Of a stretch of 64,000 nt of DNA, positions 35,801-48,160 are shown piece after piece. The stretch spans positions 2,568,643 to 2,632,642 of the forward strand of contig CM021315.1 of assembly GCA_010645155.1 (NCBI GenBank), in the 5' to 3' direction. This stretch comes from Tigriopus japonicus. Its lineage: Eukaryota > Arthropoda > Copepoda > Harpacticoida > Harpacticidae. The notes below the pieces were generated by a model. The model saw only the letters and a list, made by a program, of their open reading frames with translations. It made no database searches and was not told where the DNA came from. Numbering within the stretch: position 1 is the stretch's first letter; every line of letters starts with the position of its first letter. Both the position numbers and the translations under genes were made by a program.

Positions 35801-37822
35801 TTTAAAGAGGACAAACCCTCTCACCATGAGTCAAAGTTGAGATAAAAATTGACATTGACAAATACCTTTTTCTACATTGACATCTTTGGCGTCGACAACT
35901 TATATTCAAAGTTTGTTCATTCTTTGTTTTCGGTCTACAATAGCGTGAAAGTTTTCAAACATGCCTTAAAATGGTTGATGGAACATTGATGAACTCGTTG
36001 ATTATTGGATGATCACAGACTTGACGTTGGTCAAAAACGTCCACTTCGACTTTCAGGTTCCTTTGTATACATTTAAAACATTATCTTGAACATGTTTTTT
36101 AGCGTCATAAATAATGCCATGTGAAACTTTGACCTAATTTGACCGACTTCAAAGTAAAAGTACAGTATTTCAAGCAGACTTTAATAAGAGTAGAGTTGTC
36201 ACAAATTGGTTTTAAAACCCTTGCGGAATAGCCCCCTTTAAGAAGGTTTTTTTTTTTTTTTGATGTGAGTGGGTGACTTTGGGTCACTTCCACTCTCCGA
36301 ATTGGTTACGCATGGGTGCTAAAGTACAAAGCCGTGACAAGCCAACGATTGCTAAAGTCAGGTTAAGAACGACAATCCAAGCCTACTTCGATGATTCCAT
36401 TAGACCCAACCAAGAACTGGCGGCAGATTACATAAAAATAACTGGTTTTTAGCAATTGTTGGAACTCTCTTGAATTTGTTGCGTCTTAGTTGGATAGAAT
36501 CGTTACCTTCCAAACTTTACTTGTCAAATAGAGCCCTGTTAGTCGTGAGGCCGATGGAAGGAAGAATCTCCCCGGTAACCTTACCTGACAAAGTTCCGAA
36601 ACTCGAGGAACTTTGGGATGTTGATGGTGACAGCAAACATCAGAGCAGGGAGTAAATAGCGAAGGGTCCTTTTCCGAAACGATATACAGGTCCCATTTCC
36701 TCCCAATGATTGCTCCTGGTGAACAAAGAACGGATGGCACACGGCCAAGTACCTGAGTAAACATGAAAAGAAAAATATCGTCATTTCGAGGGGATCCCTT
36801 TGTACAGATGCCTTGGCACATAAAGAAGAAGACGACAAGGAATGCAGACACCAAAATTCGTGGACGAGATCCCTTCCCGGAATTTGGTCAGCACCATTTA
36901 TGTTCCGCACGGCTTTGGGTCCCATCTATTTGTGGCTCCATAGTTCTGCTTACGAAAACAGTGTACCGCCCTATTTTTGGAATATATTTGATTCTTTCTA
37001 ACACGGTTTCTTCAATTGTAAGTTTCTTTTGCAATAACTACGTTGCGGATTACTCTTGCAAGGAAGAATTCAGAAATTTTGTAGCTGTCTTCAAAAGAAG
37101 GCTTGTACGGCACACACAAGTATCAAAAGGATTTTTGTTAATGGGTCCGTTTTCTGTTCTTTTTCCTACTCTCCACTTTTGTTTGTTGTGGTCACTCTGT
37201 ATTTGCCTCTTTCTTAATGAGGAGTTGAAACCAACATACTGCTGTTCGAAATGTGCTATAAATTTATATTTGAATCTATTTTCCCCATGTCGAGGACAAA
37301 AACAGAAAACATTTGCGACACACGATTTATGCAAAAAATTGTATGGTAGAAACCTTGAAAACGATCTGAGATTTACCTTTCAATAGCAATAGCCATGGTG
37401 ATGCACAGTGATGCTGAATAAGTAATGTTTTGCAGAGGATAGATAAACTTTGGCCAAAGAATCACGTAGATGGGAGTACTGTACGAGATGAGTCCGAAGG
37501 CCTTCTTCAAGGAATACTCGAGCACAGAAAACGCGTTAAAAAGAGTATCAAAAGCACACAACACGAGAATGAGTTGGTTGAAAACGTTCTTGAGACTGAT
37601 CTTCGAAAGCACAACACAAGTGAGGATATTTCCGATAATTCCAATCACACCCGTCAAGCCCAAAGACACTCCCTCGACCCAAAACACGATCGATTTCGAA
37701 GTCATCCACATTGGGGGGGAAACGGAAGCGTTGAAGCAAAATGAGTGCTCCATAGAGCGGCCTTCCTCATCGAGCACCATGTTAGACATTCTACATACGT
37801 ACGTAGATTGAAAATGGAACAA
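29859..37822 (-). CDS. Class A peptide GPCR, FMRFamide-receptor-like
   Basis: The minus-strand exons are 37822-37377, 36752-36585, 35607-35418, 30691-30366 and 30138-29859. Phases match (2, 2, 0, 2) and the product is 469 residues. Seven helices fit: TM1 about 51-73 (GVIGIIGNILTCVVL, with the conserved N), TM2 81-103, TM3 125-147, ERYLAVCHP at 148-156 (DRY position), TM4 181-196, TM5 226-250, TM6 281-304 (ARILVLLVFSFLFCN) and TM7 328-352. TM7 carries NSSAN where most class A receptors have NPxxY, a feature of FMRFamide-receptor relatives. The third loop (DSRVSTNRREAKLAR) and FNASVS glycosylation site also fit. Such receptors sit in the plasma membrane and bind neuropeptides. The ligand is unknown. 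The last exon is less certain: its tail may be spliced again at a GTAAGT near 29945. An alternative start is Met 12. Confidence 0.88.
32736..33550. repeat. Diverged tandem duplication of a unit of about 410 bp
   Basis: Two copies lie head to tail, about 32736-33143 and 33144-33550. Shared words in the same order include ACTAAGTGAGA, AAGGCTTGAAAT, AAATTTGAAATACTTTTTGA, ATTGCTTCTTGGATT and GAGCAT. The copies differ at many positions and by small gaps. Neither has a coding frame across its length. Confidence 0.75.
33684..33860 (-). mobile_element. LINE 3'-end relic
   Basis: The minus strand matches the last coding part of the LINE at 57.7-62.9 kb (62733-62860): GGACTCCTTCATTGTTCAAT leads into codons for REYVGADPLTAFK and LDKFLNTIPDQPTI. 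It is severely 5'-truncated, the usual outcome of target-primed insertion. The 3' limit is not sharp. Confidence 0.8.
34733..35340 (+). repeat. Interspersed repeat with long hairpin, copy A
   Basis: The 5' part (TATGAGACTTCCTCCAAGCC) and 3' part (CTTTGCAGGTGCATAAATAG) both recur, in reverse orientation, at 47368-47705. Around 35183-35313 the repeat folds on itself: GGGAGGAATGGTCAA pairs with TTGACCATTCCTCCC, and TTTCATTTTAATTG pairs with CAATAAAATGAAA. Copy A has about 230 bp more in its middle than copy B. No coding frame was seen. Confidence 0.75.
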
Positions 37823-40800
37823 GAATCAAGGCTACAAGAGAAGCACATGGGAATGTTTAAAAGACATGATTGCATTTCATTGCAGATGGAAGAGAAAGTG
37901 AGCGGGATGACAATCTAGTCCTTCTGAATATTTGATCTCCGAAAGTTCGATTGATCAATGACACCGTTATCGGCTAATGCACTGATTTCAAAGTTGGTTG
38001 TCTTTTTCATTAAGAAATCCAGGTTCCTAATCTAGAGCAAAAAAGACTGTTCCAAGGTGTAATTTCGAGCAGACACAATGGTTTTATTGAGTGGGATATT
38101 TGAGTTTTCTTGGTCAAATGAGTCATAAAAGAAATATACTATAAACAAACCAAAATTGTGGGAAACCATAGAAAAGGTCGGTGTTTAACATTAATGAAAA
38201 CCAAAGAAGGAGTTTCGTTTTCCATGAGGTTTTCCATTTACTCTCCCATCAAATTGGATCTTCAATAAAACATTACCATGAATTATTACTCAACAACATG
38301 ACAAATGAATATCCACACGACTAGAAATTTGCTAAACGACTACCTACGAAAACAAAAGAAATTGGAACAATTCGAGTTGTGTATTACTTTACTATAAATT
38401 GGGGATCATTAGCCAGGATTGGTCATCCAGTGTAAAACTTCTCAGTCAACCTTTTTTTTTCATCGAAAATTATCACTAAGAATATTGTTTTCGTTTCTTT
38501 ACAAAGAAACGACGAGGAAACGAAAAGAAATCGTTGATCAAATGTTCCGTGGCAAAATTCATCAATTTACCCCTTGTTTGACGTCTAGTTTTTAGTCTAA
38601 TTAAGGGTTCTGATATTCAAAAACACCAATTAATAATTCAGCAAGGTTCAATTTAAAGCTCAAAGGAAAGAAGCTTTTTAACGCTTGACAGAAAAGCAAA
38701 TCCTCTTGATCTTTTGCTGCCTGTTGTTGATTTCTGGTTTTCATATCTACATGCACATCAAGAGAAAATTTCCTACAAGATTCAAGACTGAGGAAAACGT
38801 GAGGATGAGAGAGTGTACTTTGTACCCTATGTCCAATAACATTCGGAACACTGATAAAAGTATTTAAAACTCTCAAAAAATCCGTTCATTTTCTAAACAT
38901 ATTCATGACCACATATCTTGTCAGAATGCTAGTGCAGTCGTTTTGTACGTAATGTTCAACTTTTTTCGGTTTTTTGTCCAAAAATCGAACAGAGTTTTCG
39001 TTTTTTCATCAACACTTTTTCAAAAAAATGGAAGTCATAGGATCAACAAGTAAAAGAACGCTTTAAACCTAAAAAGATCCTTGCAGGTCTAAAGTATCAG
39101 AAACAAATGATGTATTTGCCAGTATCTGAGAACCATAAAGATCTCGATAGTTGGAGGAAAATTCAGGAGTAACGGAAGTTACAGGTTTACTTTTGAGCCT
39201 GTCGAATGTTTTTCACTCAGGAATTATTCAAGGAAGATCCTTTTATGAACCCCTACTTACTAATTACTCGTATGAAACTTGATCCTAAGCTTTTCAAGGG
39301 GTTTGCCGAGAATAGTTATTTCTACTATACTTAACGTGCCAACTTTTCATTATTTGGGGACTTTTTTCCTTTCCTGGACTCACAATGTCTAAGAGTTTTG
39401 TTTGATCAAATTTAACGCCAATATACACGTCACCATATGCAAAGCTTTTTAAAGGATCTTCTCCAGCATCTTCAACGTGGTATTTTCCACTGAAAGCTTG
39501 ACCGACACTTCGTTTTTTTCAGCGCATGAAGACCTTTGAATTAGAGGCAATAGTTTGGCAAGATCCCATTCATCTTCCCGGAGATTCAAGTAAAAACATG
39601 TTGGGAAGACAAAAAAGGCTTTGTTGGGCGGAAACATCCTAGCCGTAACAATTAGCACAATGGCACTGCAGCACATCTTTGAAGCTGTATTTTTGCCGTC
39701 ATTTCTCATTCTAACCAATGATTGTCTCGTGAATGCAGTATCCTGGATTAACTCAAGGCAGGAACAAGGATGGTCCATTATATTCAATCTTAATCAACTG
39801 AAGATCCCCATTCATGCTCATGTTGTTTGTTGTTTTGTAAGTAAGTGGGTGTACTGGTTCTACTAGAAACATTCCCAGGGATGGAAAACGACCCAAGCCA
39901 CTCTTTCTAGGACAATTATGGACTGTTCCAACAGAGTTCTTTGTGAGACCTTAAAAAGACAATCTTGGCGAAGTCTTCACAAGCACAGTTTGTAAAACAC
40001 TTTTCATTGCTACTTCAAAACTTGCTTAAGGAATGAATGCTTATGTTTTAGGAATGGTAACTCAAATCAAGAAGTGCTCTTAATTGTTGTTTTAGCCAGT
40101 CACTCATAAATAGTAACTAAAATCGCTTCAAGAAGCTCATGTATTTAAACATTTCGCTTGAAATCTCAACTTTCCTTGAATTAATAGAATTCGCATGAAA
40201 GCTTGAAAACTTTTTGTTGAGCAAGGAATCAATATCGTCGTTGATATGGACATGTCAAAATATTCATTGACGATGGATCAGAATGAATGTTATCGACAAG
40301 TCAGCCAAGCCATACTGAGACTTGCAAATGTAATTCCAAATTACTCTCTCTATTTTGAGAAACGAAATCACCAAATCAAAAATGGTTGCCTTGTGTAAAA
40401 CTGTCATCTTGGCCATACAAAAAAGCATGAAAATTCTCTATTTAATTGCATGAAAACTGCATGTTCATGTTCATTACCTTAACGTGGTTAAGGCCTAGGA
40501 TTTCATGGTCTTACAGAGAGTTGAAGTTTAATTACCGACATTACTTTCATGCACCCATTGAATACAAACTCTAAAGTCTCATACGGCACTTGACAGCGAG
40601 AATCAAGCCAGTTGCATCCAAATCCCTCACTCAACCCTGCAAAGAAAAAGCACACCAATTTCAAACCAGACATGACGTCGTTGGTTTCAACTTCTGAAAT
40701 TTTCCCGATTGCCGCAAAGATGGCCCAAGTTTCAAAATAGGATCTTGTGCTTAAGTGATGGACATCATGCTTCAATAGGTGACATTTTGTGGCTTGTCCA

Positions 40801-42205
40801 TTTAACCACTTGACCACTTTTCCCCACGCTCCAACCAATAAGTGTTTCAAATTTCAATCAACATACAGTACAACTCCATTGATTTGTTCATAGAGTCAAG
40901 ATGGAGGGTCGAATGTTAAATATGTTATCAAGGCAATTTTGATATCATTTATTAATTAACAATCTGAACCAGCAGAGCACCGTGATTTTAGGCTTAGTTG
41001 GGCAACCAGTGTGCCGTCTGCTGTCAAATTTGACAAAGAACTATGCACCCTCGTGCATATACTACGAATGGCTCTTGGACCCACTATTTTGGACTTTCCT
41101 CCATAGCTCCTGGGCCGACTCAAAACCACCCTTGGGCCCACTTGTAGGCCCAGGCCCACAGATAGATGGCCCCTATTTGATAATATGAAGTCATTTTTCA
41201 GCAATTTTACTAAGCTCCTAAAAACTGGCCTTTTTGACAAAGTACTTTTTGTAACAAGTAATTTGTAAAGCCATTCCTTTTTTTAAAAGAAATTCATGAG
41301 TAACGCATTCCTCATTTTTGGAAAAGGAACGGGAACTGTAATCTGTTCCTCTTTTCGATGAACGTCTAAAGCCCTGGTTCTTCCTATCAGTGACTTATTC
41401 AATGTATTGGTAGGGAAGTTCCTAGTTGTAGTATTCAAATCCCAGGCATGGTCACCTTGTGACGTCTTGGTTCTTTCAAGAAAGTGACCACTAGCAATGG
41501 GAATGATTACCGTATCATTTTACGGACCTGCTGCCATTAGCAGTGTAGGCTTGCCAAAAAAAATCTCAGTTTTCAAGGGTCAGATTTTCGAAAAATGTTG
41601 CATTTATGGGCAATGGCATGGTTAATGTATGTTGAGAAGTATTGCAAAGTAATTTTAAAACAAATGGAGAAATTGGAAACCTTCAACTAAACAAATTATA
41701 TGTTTTTAGGTTTAGTTGCCCCAGGAACCGATCTCCTCTGGCCATCTTGTCATTCAAAGTTGGGCATTCCTAATTTCAAAGTTCAGAAGAACCCTCTCAA
41801 CTTATGCGGGGCAATTTTAGATAAAAGCAACAAAACATACTTTTTTTGCAAAAACAAGGTCAAGAATGTTCAACTTCAAGTTGTGCAGATAAGAAAGACG
41901 TTGTCGCAATTACCAGGCCTAAACCTTTGTTTTAGTTATTTCGCACGCTCAGCAGAAACACAGGTCTTCCGAACTTTTTTCCCGCCAAAAATGATGACGT
42001 CAATAGTAATTGCTGCAATAGCAAATAAATGACCCAACAACATATCCTGGTCACTCATTTCAAATGTACCCACACTTTTGTCTGCTCAACAGTTGGTGAC
42101 GGGCCACACGTTTTTACGTTTACACTTCCTCTAGTATTTAATAAACCTCAATGATACATATCTATATGTATATCTATATATCATTTATATTATATAGATA
42201 TATAT
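37823..42205. other. Intergenic, no supported gene
   Basis: This AT-rich region lies upstream of the GPCR. Two minus-strand open frames of 112-115 codons (39787-39449 and 40850-40503) were considered. They have no recognisable domain, and the second lacks a clear acceptor, so neither is called. A hAT-like relic may lie at about 41060-41170. Confidence 0.4.
41060..41170 (+). mobile_element. Possible hAT-like relic
   Basis: ATGGCTC...GG(C/A)CCA/CACTATTTTGGACTTT and following GGGCCC-rich words resemble the relic at 8045-8219 read on its minus strand. No ends are defined. Confidence 0.35.
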
Positions 42206-43283
42206 CTATATTAGAAAGAGTACAATCATATCCAACGCCATCTAGTTGATTTGGCTCGCAACTGCTCGCCGTTCCCAAAACAAAGCAAAAGTACCCTCTA
42301 AGCTGAACAACTTTTCCAAAATATGAGAACAAGGTGACAACTTTTGAGAAAGTAAAGGGAACCTTAATGCAGGGGTCCAAAATGACCTATTAGTATGTTT
42401 CAAATGATTCAAAGCTGAATTACTTGTAAAATTAAGTTTAAAACCTAAAAGACCAAGAGAAAAATGAATATCTCACCCCTCACTCTGATCAATGCTTTTC
42501 AGAGAAAACGTTCGCAATCAGGGCTCCTACCATAAAAATGTGTCAGATAGAATATTGATAGAGAGGAGAATGTTGAGTTTTCCTTTCTTCACCTTTCAAC
42601 CCTGAAATTTTGAGTCAAGTCCTCCTTGTTTGTTCACTGGGCTCAGTGTGGAGAGCGAGCGAGAGCGAGAGAGAGAGAAAGCTGGCCCGGCCCAGCAATC
42701 CTATCAGTTCCCTTCTTAACAAGTGCCAGTGGGCAAGCTGGGCAAGCCATCTGAAGCTAGCAAGCATTTGACTGGACTCCCCTGCTGGCCACCACCAGCT
42801 ACTCCTGTGATCTTGCATATCAATGGGTAGGTGGGCAAGTTTAAATTGCAGTCAGGGGTGAAGTCAAGAGAGGAAGAAAATTCCCTGTGCTCTTTCTCAG
42901 CAATGGCCATGACAGCCAAGCACAAGAGGGAAGAGAATTCAGCAGCCCTGCAATTTAATTTCCAATCACATTGTTGCCATCACCACTTGCATCAATATTT
43001 CCAAGGGGATAGATTTTCATTCTCTTAATGTCTTTTAAAGTTTTAAACCTAATTTTACAAGTAATACAATCTTAACTCATTTGAAACACACTAACAGTTC
43101 ATTTTGGACCCCTTCATAAGGGTTCTAGGCCCCTTAGTTTCTCAAAAATTGCTATCTTGGTCTCATATTTTGGAAAATTTGTTCAGCTTAGAGGGTACTC
43201 GTGCATCCTTTTGGGAACGGCGAGCAGTTGCGAGCAGAATGAACTAGATGGCGTTGGATATGATTGTACTCTTTCTAATATAG
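42206..43283. mobile_element. Foldback element with about 250-bp inverted arms
   Basis: The left arm, about 42206-42450, is the diverged reverse complement of about 43035-43283. Both ends read CTATATTAGAAAGAGTACAA from outside in, followed by CATATCCAACGCCATCTAG, then GCAACTGCTCGCCGTTCCC. The core of about 590 bp includes a GAGAGCGAGAGAGAGAGA microsatellite (42652-42680). A TA-dinucleotide-rich tract flanks the left side. No transposase frame was seen. Confidence 0.82.
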
Positions 43284-43842
43284 AGTTCTAGTTGGGACAA
43301 TCCAGCCTTTGAAGAAAGGGCTGATCATGGAAAGCATTTGCAACTTGTCTAGCCCTTACTGAAATGACTTCAGAGCATCCCCTCTAGTTTACTTTATTCC
43401 CTGTCAAGATTTGAGGGCAACAAATTCAAAACTCCAAAATACATGATACAAATCTGATGCTATAGAGGTTGTGAACAATTCCAAATCTAGTGAAATCTAG
43501 CTCTTTTATCCTCATATCTGTGCTGGTCAACTAGGCCGAAGTGCAGAGGAACAGTAGGGTAGCCAAAATGAGAAGATAAGCAAGTACTGGGTGGGGTGGT
43601 TTGTTAAACCTAGTCAAGAAATAAGTGCTTATAAATCACTAAAGACAGTTACGTCAAGTGACTTTACTTAAAGCTAATGTTCTGGTTAGGATAATTTACT
43701 TTTGCATACTTAAGATGGCAATTGTAAAATGAGTATCAATGTGTGACCAATATGTGATTGACTTTGAGCTTTTACCTCCCTTTTGTTTGTCTCCACTTAT
43801 GGGGTAAAATTGTTACACCGATATATTTAGTTCACATTCTCT

Positions 43843-44223
43843 ATTGAGATGTCAAACTCAGGGTGGTGTGATGTTTTGCGGAGCCAAACGAAAACTGGAC
43901 TCGCAACCTCAAACAACACGGTCGTACAACGGCAGGCCGCATGTTGTCGCACCTAATTCAAAAGCGAGAGCACACCAAAATCAAATCAGATAAACCGGCC
44001 TCGAGTTTATACTTGTGACAACTCCTGTGTTTGAAACGCAGCAGATAGGGATAGTATATACTCGATGAATGCTAATTCGACTTGATTTTGGTATCCTCTC
44101 GCTTTTGAATTAAGTGCGATAACATGCGGCCTGCCGTTTTAAGACCATGTTGTTTGAGGTTGCGAGTCTAGTTTTCGTTTGGCTCCACAAAACATCACAC
44201 CACCCTGAGTTTGACATCTCAAT
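43843..44223. mobile_element. Foldback MITE with about 150-bp arms
   Basis: The left arm 43843-43995 and right arm 44070-44223 are inverted copies. They start ATTGAGATGTCAAACTCAGG and include GGTGGTGTGATGTTTTG, then GGCAGGCCGCATGTT. The spacer is about 75 bp. No coding capacity was seen. Target duplication is unclear. Confidence 0.82.
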
Positions 44224-45879
44224 TAGTAAGACAGAAAATGGGACACGGTTCCTCTCCAACCAATCCTGAATAACACATTTATGGGTAATGGTGACGATGT
44301 GAGGACCAGTCGAAAGAACAACGAAGCAGCGTTGCCAGATATTTCCAATCAATAATTTCAAATTGTAAAATGGCAAATGCCATGGATAACACTTCTTCTC
44401 ATTTAAAACATGTTCTACTTTGAAAACAGAAAGAAAACATCTTTAGCTATAGCCCTATCAAAAATTCTTGATTACCACATTCTGAATTTCCAGATTCCAG
44501 ATTAATAAATAGTATTCTAATCTCGTATTCATTCTTACGAGTAAATATAGAACGTCTGAATTGCTTTAAATCATTACTTTTGGTTTCCAAATTTCTTAGC
44601 TCAAGCACCCATCATGGCATACCTAAATTTGTTTCTGTCAAACCAAATCTGGCCTTTGTCTTGATGTTTTTTGGCATGAATGGTTCGGAAAAATCTGGCA
44701 ACTCTAGTTCGCTCTTTCGTCCGGACCTCACATCGTCACCATTACCCATTTATGTTCGTCGGAAACTTTGAGCTGATTCACGAAACCATTTCCCACTATT
44801 GTCCCATAAAATGAATAAGTTGTATCCATCCATGTCTTTATTTCAAAGTCCACGTTCATCACCATGCAAAGAATAATCTTGGAATAACACAACCTCACGT
44901 CGTAATATTTTTGACATTCTCTCATTCGAGTTTAACAAACGTGCTTCTAGTTTTAATATGCTTTGGGTGTTGAAATGATAATGGACTTGAATATTAATGG
45001 CATAAGAAGATATTTTTGGGACTCGTTTGTCTACAAAATAAGTTCAAAAATCGACTAATTTCTGCCTGGGCAATTGTAGCACTCTTCTTTTTACGAATCT
45101 TTGAGGCGTCCTGCTCAACTCCAGTCTAACATAGCGACCCTTACTAGAGACTGGCCGTCGTAGGCTAACACACGGTGCCGATGGTTCACGCTGGTGATTG
45201 GTCAATAGCATTCAGTTGAACATTCAGCTAATTCTAACGAAGTTCAATAACAAACCAGAGTGCTTCTTCTTTGTTGATTTTGTAGTGATCTGACTTGGTG
45301 CCGGGGTTGCCAATTAACCGATGTGAAATCATATTCCCCTCTATCTACCAGTCTTCATAAACCCGTTTTTCCTTTAAGGATCACCAAAAGGCAAGGCATC
45401 CCTGACTTTCGTGACTTCTGAGCAGGGTTGCAAATCAAACTCACATTCGTGTTTGCTCATATACAAGAGCAAAGCACCCATTCTGCAAGCAGTAACCCTA
45501 CCTTGCAACCTCCCGTAAAAAAAACTTGCGCAAGCCCAGATTCCACATCACTAAGATTTTGTTGTCAATCACCCGATTGTGTGACATTAATTGGCCCTTG
45601 TTAAAACTCCACACTAATTGAAATTCACTTTTTTCATATCGGGTAATTACCTTAGACACATTTCCAGCAGACTTGAGGACTTTCAATAATCAAACTGCCC
45701 TATCAAATGAGCGAAATATTTTAGATGTGTTTTTTAGAAGAAAAAGTTCCTTTAATCATGAACTTCGGCTTCCCGCATGATGAATGACGTCACAGACAGT
45801 CCGTGCCGGGTCAGGCAATCATAGATTTGAATGCCAATCTCTGCCTTTTAGTATTTCTAGTCTAACAAAGCCTCTCTAT
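44224..45879. repeat. Non-coding, with a short inverted repeat pair
   Basis: About 80 bp near 44250-44345 is the imperfect reverse complement of about 44685-44760 (shared word CCTCACATCGTCACCATTAC, with ATCTGGCAAC beside it). The rest is unremarkable AT-rich DNA with no gene. Confidence 0.5.
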
Positions 45880-46943
45880 TAGTGATGTATTTCGAATCAG
45901 GAGTGCTGCCAGTTTTGACTTTTTAATCTAACTTTTTATTTTGATCGCTGTTTAAAAGGACAGGTTGTCAAAAACTTTTTGAAAAGACCTAAACAGGGAC
46001 CAATTTGGCAACACTCGAACTATTTCGATTTCGAGTTCCAACGTTAGTTCCAAAAATGGATTCCGAGTTGGCAGTGCTGCCATATTATATGGTAGATAAG
46101 GTCTATTGCGTGTTGAAAAGTTTAGTTGTGGTCAGAGTTTTGACTCTAAAAACCAAAATGGCAAAACTCCGCCAAAAATCCAACTCGAAACACACCAGTA
46201 CTCTCTATTAAAAACTCTAGTTAGCGCCGCCTTTTAGTGCTCCTTATTAAAAAAAACTGGTGCATGAACATTAGTGGACCGAAGTGAATACGATTTCATG
46301 AAAGGTAACTTGGCGATCCATCTTACGACCTTACGTAAAAATAGCCTCCTCAAGTTCCAAGTCACATCACCAGTCGATGTTTATCAAAAAGAAGGTTTGC
46401 CTCAAAACTCATCAATAGAAGGCGGAAAAAGTTGGAAAAAATATCAAAAAAGAAGTTTTTAAAGTAACCCATAGGTACTGATGCGACCAAATTGGCCATT
46501 TCTTTGTTTGTTTAATTTGTTTGGGTTATCGGAATATTTGTTTGTTTGAGTTAATTCGTACTATTCCCCAAAAAAACAGTGTTGCTGTCATGATTTGTGG
46601 TGATTTGTAAACAAAAGTATCTAAGGATCATTTTCGCCACACATCTCTGTGCTTGTGATAAAATTGTTTGGTTCGAAAGAGATATTTCATACAAATGGAG
46701 CTTTTGGTTTTGACTGTAGATGGTTTTCAAGACCTTAACTTACTTTTGATCATTTTTCCTTGCCTAAAGGGCGTCACTTTTGGCAGCCCTGATTTGTTAG
46801 CAGAACAAAACATTAAACATCTGTTGACTTATTTTTCTGGTTTGTTTGTTTTTTATTTGTGATTCCTATTTGTATATGCTGTCATTTGTTTGTCTTTGTT
46901 TGTTATTTCTTATATTTGTTTGTTTCCCATCAGTACCCACAGG

Positions 46944-47212
46944 GTCAAAAAAGTTTTTTTCAGCTAAAAGCAGCCAAAAAAAATTTTTTTTTCAGATCAA
47001 ACAGGCAGAAAAGTTTTTTTTTTCAGCTAAAAGCAGGCAAAAAAGTTTTTTTTTCAGCTAACTAAAAGCAGGCAAAACAGTTTTTTTTTCAGCTAAAAGC
47101 AGGCAAAAAAATTTTTTTCTCAGCTAAAAGCAGGCAAAAAAGTTTTTTCAGCTAATAGCAGGTAAAAAAAGTTTGTTTTCTACTAAAAGCAGGCAAAAAA
47201 GTTTTTTTCCAC
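46944..47212 (+). repeat. Minisatellite with units of about 31 bp
   Basis: Roughly eight or nine tandem units of the form TTTTCAGCTAAAAGCAGGCAA plus AAAAGTTTTTT occur, with the T-run and A-run lengths varying between units. Spurious open frames rich in Phe/Ser/Lys result. It is not a CRISPR array: there are no unique spacers. Confidence 0.85.
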
Positions 47213-47367
47213 AAGGAAATGGCCATAAAAAGATGTCTTGTTTCAAATTGTCGATTGATAGGGAAAATATATTTCTTTGTTTGTTTGTTTTCCCGAGTCA
47301 GAACCCAGCTTCGCAACTGCGATCTGATGAAGACTATCCGCTCCGTGGGGATATTGCTGCTCTGTTA

Positions 47368-47705
47368 ACAAGCATATACTATTTATGCACCTGCAAAGGA
47401 AGGGAGTAATGGCCAAAATCCGGTGAAGGGAGTTTCATTTTATTGGTGACCTGAGGGCGTTAGCCTGAGGGGCGTCAATCAAAATGAAATGATTAATGTT
47501 CAATCTTGGTCATTACCCACTTCATTTGTAGTTTTGTGCATATGATATGAACTTTCAACAAAATAGGCAAGATTAGAGCAATGAATTGATTTGTTGGGCA
47601 GTAGAGTGATTTGTAGGGCAAAAAAGTAAGTTGTAGGTAAGTGATATTTTGAATTTAACCTCCTTGGGCTTGGAGGAAGTCTCATAGAAGAATAAGATGG
47701 TCAAT
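47368..47705 (-). repeat. Interspersed hairpin repeat, copy B
   Basis: Reverse complement of 34733-35340 with the middle part missing. Shared words include CCTGCAAAGGAAGGGAG, TTTCATTTTATTGGTGACC, AGGGGCGTCAAT and GGCTTGGAGGAAGTCTCATA. The hairpin is retained but more diverged. It lies between the arms of the large inverted repeat. Confidence 0.75.
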
Positions 47706-48160
47706 AAAAATTATTACCTAACCCTCGGGCATGACCACAGGTTTGCCCATTTGAGCTGTCAAAGCCGTGACTATTGCATGTAACTTAATACCACAGGTCA
47801 CATGGACTCGGCAAGCCCTGGATGTGAACTGGGGTGGTGGTAAGTACTAATTACTGATGTGCTTTGAGTTGGATTTTTGGTAGAGTTTTGCCATTTTGGG
47901 TTTTTAAGGTCAAAGAGCTGACCACAAATAAACTTTTCAACAGGCGATAGACCTTATCTACCATAAAATATGGCAGCACTGCCAACTTGAAATCCATTTT
48001 TATACCTATCCATGGAACTCGAAATCGAACTAGTTCAAGTGTTGACAAATTGGTCCCTGTTTAGGTCTTTTCAAAAAGTTCTTTACAACCTGTCCTTTTT
48101 AACATCGTTAAACTTCAGAGTCAAAAATGGGAGCACTCTCAGTTAGAACACATCACTAGT

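Larger units (their letters stand above)
45880..48160. repeat. Large inverted repeat, arms of about 300 bp
   Basis: The left arm, about 45880-46195, is matched in reverse by about 47850-48158. Shared words read from the outside in are AGTGATGT, GACAGGTTGT (or its counterpart), AGACCTAAACAGGGACCAAT, GGCAGTGCTGCCATATT, ATGGTAGATAAGGTCTAT and AATGGCAAAACTC. The arms enclose 1.65 kb with a minisatellite and hairpin-repeat copy B. The element may be one foldback transposon or two inverted copies of one element. The target duplication was not found. Confidence 0.7.

Noticed and set aside
36763..37386. Plus-strand open frame of 207 codons
   Set aside because: It overlaps the GPCR exon on the other strand and its intron; the residue composition is random.
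39449..39787. Minus-strand open frame of 112 codons
   Set aside because: No recognisable domain, no splice context and no homology to neighbours.
40503..40850. Minus-strand open frame of 115 codons, possible exon
   Set aside because: The amino-acid mix is plausible and a GTAATG donor-like site lies near its end, but no acceptor, neighbouring exon or domain was found.
46846..47212. Tandem array considered as a CRISPR
   Set aside because: Units of about 31 bp follow each other without unique spacers, and the context is an animal genome.
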